Origin: an uncultured Bacteroidales bacterium
Lineage (GTDB): Bacteria; Bacteroidota; Bacteroidia; Bacteroidales; Bacteroidaceae
Assembly: GCA_945788445.1 (NCBI GenBank)
Contig: CALZMA010000008.1
Location: forward strand, 1 to 13,201
DNA: 13,201 nt
Direction of reading: 5' to 3'
Shown here: positions 8,246 to 13,201 of the stretch, piece by piece
How positions within the stretch are numbered: position 1 is the first letter of the stretch
Layout: each line of letters begins with the position of its first letter
Program-made: the position numbers and the translations under genes
The notes under the pieces: generated by a model
Seen by the model: the letters and a program-made list of their open reading frames with translations, nothing else
What the model was told of the DNA's origin: nothing
The model's database searches: none

Positions 8246-8307
8246 TCTGTCCGCTGCGCAAGGCTTGGGCCGCTGAGGCCCGTGACCCTGCACCCAGGAT
8301 AAACAAC

Positions 8308-8361
8308 AACCCACATTCGAATGGATGCTTTCCGAAGCAGTCTTTTCGAATGTGGGTTTTT
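8308..8361 (+). terminator. Intrinsic terminator after fba, between convergent fba and dnaB
   Basis: AACCCACATTCGAA at 8308-8321 is a perfect inverted copy of TTCGAATGTGGGTT at 8345-8358, a 14-bp stem that runs straight into a T tract (8357-8361). The 23-base loop holds a second hairpin, TGCTT (8326-8330) and AAGCA (8335-8339) around TCCG. A smaller GC hairpin, GGGCC/GGCCC at 8267-8281, precedes it without a T tract. Read on the other strand, the big stem is followed by GTTGTTGTTT, so it may also stop transcripts coming from dnaB. Confidence 0.9.
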
Positions 8362-8398
8362 CTGTGTATGTACACTTGTGCCGTACGGCTCCTTCATT

Positions 8399-9919
8399 TT
8401 AGTAGGGGACTTCCGAGGCTGAGGGCGGAAGGAAGGGCATGTCGGCCGGCGGGATTTGGTCCATGGGCGGAGGCGGCAGCGGGGCGGAGTTGCCGTTTAC
8501 GCGCGACGACATGATGGCATCCCCGGCTTCTCCTCCCGTTTCCGACTGTCCGCTGACAGGGTCGGGGTCATCGGGGTTCTGGAAGCGGGCATATTCGCCG
8601 CGGAAGGTGAGGAGCACATTGCCCACGGCACCGTTACGGTGCTTGGCAATGATGATTTCGGCCTTGCCGCGCAGGTCGCGTCCCGCCTCGTCCTGGTAAA
8701 TCTTGTAGTACTCCGGTCGGTGGATGAAGAGAACCATGTCGGCGTCCTGTTCAATCGCACCCGACTCGCGGAGGTCGGAAAGCTGCGGGCGCTTGTCGCT
8801 GCCTTCGCGGTTTTCCACGCCACGGTTCAGCTGGCTGAGCGCGAGGATAGGAATGTTCAGCTCCTTGGCCAGTCCCTTCAGCGAGCGGGAGATGGTCGAA
8901 ACCTCTTCCTGGCGGCTGCCGAAGTTCATGCCCGAGGCATTCATCAGCTGGAGGTAGTCAATCATGATGACCTTCACGTCGTGTTCGCGCACCAGGCGGC
9001 GGGCCTTCGTGCGGAGTTCGAACACGGAGAGCGAGGGCGTGTCGTCGATGTAGAGCGGTGCGCCGATGAGCGGCTTGATGTTGGCGTCGAGCTGGCGCCA
9101 TTCGAAGTCCTTCAGTTGTCCGCTCTTCAGCGCCTCGCCCTTGATGTTGCAGACATTGACGATGAGGCGGTTCACGAGCTGCACGTTCGACATTTCGAGC
9201 GAGAAGAAGGCAACGGGGACGCGCTGGTCCACAGCGATGTTCTTGGCCATCGAGAGCGCGAAGGCCGTCTTGCCCATGGCCGGGCGGGCGGCGAGAATGA
9301 CGAGGTCGGAAGCCTGCCAGCCCGAAGTGATTTTGTCGAGTGCGTGGAAGCCTGCGGGCAAGCCGCTCATACCGTCGGCGCGGGCCGCAGCCTTCTGGAG
9401 CATCTCGTAAGCTTCGCGGATGACGGGGTCGATTTGCGTATAGTCCTTCTTGAGGTTGGTCTGCGAGAGCTCGAAGAGGTTGCCTTCGGCCTCCTGCATC
9501 AGCTGGTCAATGTCCTGCGTGGGGTCGAAGGCTTTCTGCTGGATGTGGCTCGTGTAGGTAATGAGCTGGCGGGCCGTAGACTTTTGTGCAATGATGCGCG
9601 CGTGGTATTCGATGTGGGCTGACGAAGCAACCATACTGCTCAGCTGGGCAATGTAGGAGGGTCCGCCCACTTCTTCGAGCTTTCCCGTAGCTTGCAGTTG
9701 CTGCGTGACAGTGAGGATGTCCACGGGCTTCTCTTCGAGGTTGAGCCTGCGGATGGCTTCGTAGATAGTCTGGTGGCGCTGTTGGTAGAAACTTTCGGGT
9801 TTGAGAATTTCGCTCACCTGGTAGTAAGCGTCCTTCTCCACCATGAGCGCACCCAACACGGCCTGTTCGAATTCGACGGCCTGGGGCTGAAGATGTGCGT
9901 AGTCGTTTGGTGTAGGCAT
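8399..9919 (-). CDS. dnaB: Replicative DNA helicase DnaB
   Basis: DnaB is the hexameric 5'-to-3' helicase that unwinds the replication fork and recruits primase. Length is 506 residues from the chosen ATG. The N-terminal domain (about 10-115) begins with the typical LQPQAVEFEQAVLGALM. A linker region follows, then the RecA-like domain: GLPAGFHALDKITSGW (186-201), Walker A ARPAMGKT at 211-218, FFSLEMS near 238-244, Walker B VIMIDYLQLM at 317-326, SQLNRGVENR near 362-371, and DLRESGAIEQDADMV (382-396). KHRNG near 426-430 is the usual inter-subunit region. The last 55 or so residues are rich in Pro, Gly and Ser (PLPPPPMDQIPP and similar) and look disordered. A GTG start at 9952 is possible; the ATG at 9919 is preferred. 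No intein or insertion is seen. The lipoprotein gene ends 73 bases upstream on the same strand. Confidence 0.97.
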   Translation of the reverse strand: MPTPNDYAHLQPQAVEFEQAVLGALMVEKDAYYQVSEILKPESFYQQRHQTIYEAIRRLNLEEKPVDILTVTQQLQATGKLEEVGGPSYIAQLSSMVASSAHIEYHARIIAQKSTARQLITYTSHIQQKAFDPTQDIDQLMQEAEGNLFELSQTNLKKDYTQIDPVIREAYEMLQKAAARADGMSGLPAGFHALDKITSGWQASDLVILAARPAMGKTAFALSMAKNIAVDQRVPVAFFSLEMSNVQLVNRLIVNVCNIKGEALKSGQLKDFEWRQLDANIKPLIGAPLYIDDTPSLSVFELRTKARRLVREHDVKVIMIDYLQLMNASGMNFGSRQEEVSTISRSLKGLAKELNIPILALSQLNRGVENREGSDKRPQLSDLRESGAIEQDADMVLFIHRPEYYKIYQDEAGRDLRGKAEIIIAKHRNGAVGNVLLTFRGEYARFQNPDDPDPVSGQSETGGEAGDAIMSSRVNGNSAPLPPPPMDQIPPADMPFLPPSASEVPY

Positions 9920-9992
9920 AGGTTGGGGTAAAGTTTTGTGTGCGTAAGGCACGCGGTGGATTCAGTGGATAAATGTTTATTTTGAATAGAGT

Positions 9993-11459
9993 TTAGTCTT
10001 GACGGACAAGCTGGTAGCAGCCCATGTCCGGCTTGTTGCCGCGCGGGCGGCCGAGCCGGTCGTTGGGGTAGGTGAGGGAAGAGATTTCGGCGTTGGCCGT
10101 TCCTACGGCTTTCGAGTTTGGTGCAAGCTGGTAGCTGAACAAGAGGCGCGTGAGGTCGGGTTCGGGCGTGAAATTCTTTTCTCGGATAACGGCCGAGTCG
10201 CCGGACGCGGCGTCCTTGTCGGGCTGGTCCCAGAGGCAGTCCACCATGCGCGGGTCAGGCTCTTCGGTTTGCGGCGTGTTGAGCAGGCAGTTGAAGAAGG
10301 CATAGTTGAAGGCGTCTTCCGGGAAGTCCACATTCTGGTTGCCCATGATTTCGTCAGTCTGGTAGCCCGTGATGATGGAGTTGGCCAGCTGGAGCGACTC
10401 GATGGGCAGGCGCACGCCCGCATCGAAGTTGGCAAAGTCGAGCGCAGCCCCCTTGCCTCCGGTGAACACGTAGAAACGGGCCAGGGTGGAGTGGACCACC
10501 GTGACGTTGCCCCCTCTCACGTGCAGGCAGTCGCCGCCGGCGTTGGTAATCTGGCTGTTGCCCACATACACCTGTGCCATGCGGATGTCAAGCCCGTGCA
10601 GCGCCGTGTTGTGGATGATGGAATTTTCCACGAGGAGTTTCAGGCGCGACACGTTGGAAGAGTCCACCCGCACGCCGTAGCTACCGCTGTGGATGTCTGC
10701 ATAGTTGAAATAGTTGTCGTACGACGTGGCGGTCAGCCGTACGCCGCCCCACTGTCCGGGGATGCGGTCGTAGGGCTGGTTGACAAACATGTCGCCGAGG
10801 CGGTCGCCCCTCAGCGTCACGGGCTTTTCGAGCGAACCCTGTATGACCAGCGAGCCGTGGACAATGAGTTCCGCCCCAGGGTGGAAGTATAGGCGGCAAC
10901 CCGGTGCCAGCGTCAGCGTCTGTCCCTGTTCCACGACGAGGCTGTCCATGATGCGGTAAGGCCGCTTGGCGGCAAACAGCGTGGGTTCGGCAATGCGGCA
11001 GCCCCGCAGCGTCTCCACCGTCTGTCCCCAAGCCGTGAGCACCACCTTTTGCGTCACGCCGGCTTCCGTGGTGAAGCAGAGCTTGTCCTCCTCGTAGACC
11101 GGTTCGTCGCCCTCCGTTTCGGGCACGTTGGCCATGAGGAAGACGATGAGGCTGTCGTGTGCAGCAATCTCGAAGTCCGTGGCCGAGCCTCCGGCGAGCG
11201 GCGTGCCGTCCACGTTCAGCTTGAAGGGCGAGGCAGCCCCCCGTTCCAACCCGACTTGTGCAATCCGCACGGCCTTCGACGCCTTATTATATACGGTGAA
11301 GCGGTACGTGTTGGTGGCACTGCCGCTGATTACCGTGTCGAGGGCCACCGTGTCGGTGCTGAAAGTCAGTTTGTCGTTCGGCGAAACGGTATAGTCGTCT
11401 TCGCCCATGCAGGCGGAGAGCAGGGCGGTCAGGAACAGGAAGAAGGGGAGAAAACGCAT
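9993..11459 (-). CDS. Lipoprotein with right-handed parallel beta-helix, function unknown
   Basis: A 488-residue exported protein. The N-terminus is a lipoprotein signal peptide, MRFLPFFLFLTALLSAC, with lipobox LSAC and lipidated Cys17. The next residues, MGEDD, are acidic, resembling the Bacteroidota signal that sends lipoproteins to the cell surface. Residues about 20-145 look like a beta-sandwich domain (KLTFSTDTVALDTVISGS, then FTVYNKASKAVRI). From about 175 to 390 there are repeated short turns of beta-helix type, rich in Gly, Asn, Val and Ile, such as GCRLYFHPGAELIVHGSLVIQ and VENSIIHNTALHGLDI, as in polysaccharide-binding or lyase-like beta-helix proteins. The C-terminus ends in DRLGRPRGNKPDMGCYQ, a tail common in such proteins of this phylum. 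No catalytic residues can be named. Whether it binds glycans, cleaves them or has a structural role is open. It may be co-transcribed with dnaB. Confidence 0.85.
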   Translation of the reverse strand: MRFLPFFLFLTALLSACMGEDDYTVSPNDKLTFSTDTVALDTVISGSATNTYRFTVYNKASKAVRIAQVGLERGAASPFKLNVDGTPLAGGSATDFEIAAHDSLIVFLMANVPETEGDEPVYEEDKLCFTTEAGVTQKVVLTAWGQTVETLRGCRIAEPTLFAAKRPYRIMDSLVVEQGQTLTLAPGCRLYFHPGAELIVHGSLVIQGSLEKPVTLRGDRLGDMFVNQPYDRIPGQWGGVRLTATSYDNYFNYADIHSGSYGVRVDSSNVSRLKLLVENSIIHNTALHGLDIRMAQVYVGNSQITNAGGDCLHVRGGNVTVVHSTLARFYVFTGGKGAALDFANFDAGVRLPIESLQLANSIITGYQTDEIMGNQNVDFPEDAFNYAFFNCLLNTPQTEEPDPRMVDCLWDQPDKDAASGDSAVIREKNFTPEPDLTRLLFSYQLAPNSKAVGTANAEISSLTYPNDRLGRPRGNKPDMGCYQLVRQD

Positions 11460-11552
11460 GGCGGGTAGCGGGGCTTGTGGAGTAGGGTTTGGCGCGGGGT
11501 GGCGCGGGAGTATGGGTTATAGATGGTGAGGAGACAAGGCAAAGAAGTTACA

Positions 11553-11627
11553 AGGTTATAAAATCACTCTTGGCGTTATGTTTTAGCCCGTGACTTTATA
11601 ACCTCATAACCTAAAACCTTATAACCT
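11553..11627 (-). repeat. Hairpin plus four tandem AGGTTAT-type repeats behind pepD
   Basis: AGGTTATAAA at 11553-11562 is a perfect inverted copy of TTTATAACCT at 11595-11604. The stem continues inward with TCAC (11564-11567) and GTGA (11590-11593) after one odd position (11563/11594), which is a G-U pair in minus-strand RNA but an A-C mismatch in plus-strand RNA. That suggests the structure works in the pepD transcript, as a 15-bp stem with a 22-base loop, 46 bases after the stop and followed by U-rich sequence. Beside it are four copies of about 8 bases: ATAACCT at 11598, 11606 and 11621 and AAAACCT at 11613. Any of them could pair with the single opposite arm. It may be a weak terminator, an RNA stabilising element or a dispersed intergenic repeat. 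The rest of the 191-base gap 11460-11650 shows nothing I can name. Confidence 0.6.
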
Positions 11628-11650
11628 GCTAATGCTGATGGCGCACTTGC

Positions 11651-13111
11651 TTAGCACTTGGCGCAGCGCAGCAGTACATCGAGCAGGTGGTCCCAGACAG
11701 CCTGCACGGTGGGGATGAGCAGGCGTTCATCGGGAGAGTGAACCCCGCGGAGCGTCGGGCCGAAGCTGATCATGTCCAAGTTGGGGTATTTCTCCGAGAA
11801 CAGGCCGCACTCCAGACCGGCGTGGATGGCCAGGATTTTCGGACTCTTTCCGAACAGGGCCTCGTAGCTCTCCTTGGCGATGCGGAGGATTTCGCTGTTG
11901 GGATTCATTTTCCAGCCGGGGTAACCCTCGTTGGTCACCACCCGGGCACCGCCCAGTTCGAAGGCGGCGCGTACCACGCTGGCCATGTTGTCGCAGGCAC
12001 TGCCGATGCAGCTGCGCTGGCTGGTCGTCACCACCACCTCTTCGCCCTGCAGGCGGATGCTGGCGAGGTTGGTGGAAGTCTCCACGAGCCAGTCGATGTC
12101 CTGACTCATGGCAAACACACCATTGTAGACAGCGTGGAGCGAGAGGAGCATACGGCGCATGGCCTCAGGTTCCATGCAGTGCGTTTCGGCGGTTTCGGCG
12201 CTGTCGAGCGTCAGCTGGATGTCGCGTTCCGTCACGGAGAGTTCCTCTTCCACCGCAGCGGCGAGGAGGTTCAGCTGCACGCGCACCAGTTCCTTGTCTG
12301 CCATCGGCACGGCGCAGAGCGCATAGCCTTCGCGGGGAATGGCATTGTGCAGGCCACCGCTCTGGATGTCGAGCAGGCGGAGGTCAGTGAGCGGGAGCAG
12401 CTGGTTCAGATAGCGCACCAGAATTTTGTTGGCGTTGCCGCGCTTCTTGTTGATGTCGTCGCCCGAGTGTCCGCCCATGAGGCCCTTCACGCCCACGCGG
12501 AAAGTGAAGAAACCCTCGGGGAGTGCCACCTTCGGGAAAGCAAACGTGGCGGTAGTGCGCACGCCGCCCGCACAGCTCACGAAGATTTGGCCCTCGTCTT
12601 CAGAGTCGAGGTTGATGAGGTAGTCGCCGTGCATGAAGTCCGTGCCCATGCCCATGGCGCCGGTCAGTCCCGTCTCCTCGTCGCGGGTGAACACGCACTG
12701 TATAGGTCCGTGCTCAATGTTGTCCGAACGGAGGATAGCCATCTGCATGGCCACGCCGATGCCGTCGTCCGCACCGAGCGTGGTGCCCTTGGCGCGCAGC
12801 CATTCGCCGTCCACATACGTTTCGATGGGGTCGTTGTCGAAGTCAAACTCCACGTCCTTGTTCTTCTCGCAAACCATGTCGAAATGGCTTTGGAGGATAA
12901 CGGTCTTCGCGTTTTCGTGTCCCGGCGTTGCGGGTTTGGAGATGCTCACGTTGCCCACCTCGTCGACGACGGTGGGGAGACCCAGGCTTTCGCCGAACTC
13001 CTTCAGGAAGGCAATCATTTTTTCCTCGCGCTTGGAGGGGCGGGGCACCTTATTCACTTCAGCGAAACAGTCGAAAACGACCGCCGGCTGTAAAAGAGAT
13101 GTATTGCTCAT
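11651..13111 (-). CDS. pepD: Aminoacyl-histidine dipeptidase (M20C family, PepD-type)
   Basis: A cytosolic two-zinc metallopeptidase of family M20 that cleaves dipeptides, classically Xaa-His such as carnosine. Its 486 residues match the family length. By comparison with Vibrio PepD, the metal ligands would be His76 (SHFDMV), Asp115 (LGADDGIG), Glu146 (RDEETG), Asp169 (NLDSEDEG) and His458 (RGVHSPDE), and the catalytic residues Asp78 and Glu145. All are present. The lid or dimer domain contains GLMGGHSGDDINKKRGNANKI (210-230), a stretch typical of this subfamily. The ATG at 13111 follows an A-rich leader without a Shine-Dalgarno sequence, and a clear promoter lies just upstream. It probably helps an amino-acid-fermenting or peptide-using lifestyle; the substrate range in this organism is inferred from the family only. 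Confidence 0.94.
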   Translation of the reverse strand: MSNTSLLQPAVVFDCFAEVNKVPRPSKREEKMIAFLKEFGESLGLPTVVDEVGNVSISKPATPGHENAKTVILQSHFDMVCEKNKDVEFDFDNDPIETYVDGEWLRAKGTTLGADDGIGVAMQMAILRSDNIEHGPIQCVFTRDEETGLTGAMGMGTDFMHGDYLINLDSEDEGQIFVSCAGGVRTTATFAFPKVALPEGFFTFRVGVKGLMGGHSGDDINKKRGNANKILVRYLNQLLPLTDLRLLDIQSGGLHNAIPREGYALCAVPMADKELVRVQLNLLAAAVEEELSVTERDIQLTLDSAETAETHCMEPEAMRRMLLSLHAVYNGVFAMSQDIDWLVETSTNLASIRLQGEEVVVTTSQRSCIGSACDNMASVVRAAFELGGARVVTNEGYPGWKMNPNSEILRIAKESYEALFGKSPKILAIHAGLECGLFSEKYPNLDMISFGPTLRGVHSPDERLLIPTVQAVWDHLLDVLLRCAKC

Positions 13112-13147
13112 GATGTTTTTTGATATTTATTTCTACTTTTGCAGGTG

Positions 13148-13179
13148 CAAAGATAGTGCAAGGCGAGAGCCACGGCAAA
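13148..13179 (-). promoter_or_regulatory. pepD promoter (-33 TTTG, -7 TATCTTTG)
   Basis: Read on the minus strand, TTTG (13176-13179) and TATCTTTG (13148-13155) are separated by exactly 20 bases, a full match to the Bacteroidota promoter consensus. Transcription should begin near 13139-13142, leaving about a 30-base A-rich leader before the ATG at 13111. A -7-like TACTTTTG on the opposite strand (13134-13141) lies right at the expected start site. Confidence 0.8.
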
Positions 13180-13201
13180 GAAAAACTTGTTTTTATTGGC
13201 C

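Noticed and set aside
7253..8314. A 353-codon minus-strand open frame opposite fba
   Set aside because: Antisense to the aldolase gene, which has its own promoter, terminator and all catalytic residues.
8456..9622. A 388-codon plus-strand open frame opposite dnaB
   Set aside because: Antisense to an intact dnaB; no start-site or domain support.
11687..13093. A 468-codon plus-strand open frame opposite pepD
   Set aside because: Antisense shadow of a gene with all its metal ligands; the translation is His/Glu/Val-rich and has no domain signal.
1..13201. CRISPR array, insertion sequence, prophage, toxin-antitoxin or defence island
   Set aside because: No spaced direct repeats of the right size, transposase, integrase, phage or nuclease genes are visible; nearly all the DNA is taken up by housekeeping genes.

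Overview
The window is an ordinary chromosomal segment from a Bacteroidota bacterium, most likely order Bacteroidales and possibly a GC-rich Prevotella-type lineage. The family-level placement is inference. Three things point there. The promoters have the Bacteroidota form (TTTG or TTG, about 20 bases, then TAnnTTTG) before fba and before the dipeptidase gene. Start codons lack Shine-Dalgarno sequences and often follow A/T-rich leaders. The protein types fit, including a PdxJ with the [11 protein letters not shown] motif, a lipoprotein with an acidic stretch after the lipid cysteine, and an M20C aminoacyl-histidine dipeptidase. Coding DNA is GC-rich and intergenic DNA is AT-rich.

Layout from left to right. 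Positions 1 to about 42 are the reverse complement of the very conserved end of the 16S rRNA V4 region. They are fused to an ABC exporter gene that is cut off in the middle of its nucleotide-binding domain, so this edge is probably a chimeric assembly junction. The ABC gene (minus) follows nadK (minus) by 26 bases. nadK diverges from a plus-strand run of pdxJ, a DJ-1/PfpI-family gene, recG and a BASS-family membrane transporter, with gaps of only 49 to 66 bases, so these may form one transcription unit. The class II fructose-bisphosphate aldolase gene (fba, plus) has its own clear promoter and a strong 14-bp hairpin terminator. Convergent to it, on the minus strand, are dnaB, a beta-helix lipoprotein gene and a pepD-type dipeptidase gene. 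The dipeptidase has a textbook Bacteroidota promoter at the right edge and a repeat-rich hairpin region behind its stop codon.

The genes are mostly housekeeping: NADP and vitamin B6 cofactor synthesis (nadK, pdxJ), protein or metabolite damage control (DJ-1), replication and fork repair (dnaB, recG), glycolysis and gluconeogenesis (fba), and peptide use (pepD). Two products have unknown substrates or roles: the BASS transporter and the surface-type beta-helix lipoprotein.

I found no CRISPR array, insertion sequence, phage gene, toxin-antitoxin pair, tRNA or defence system, and nothing that I would call a new biological system. The items most worth checking are the 16S/ABC junction, the repeat-plus-hairpin element at 11553-11627, the overlapping opposed promoter elements at 13134-13155, and the lipoprotein.
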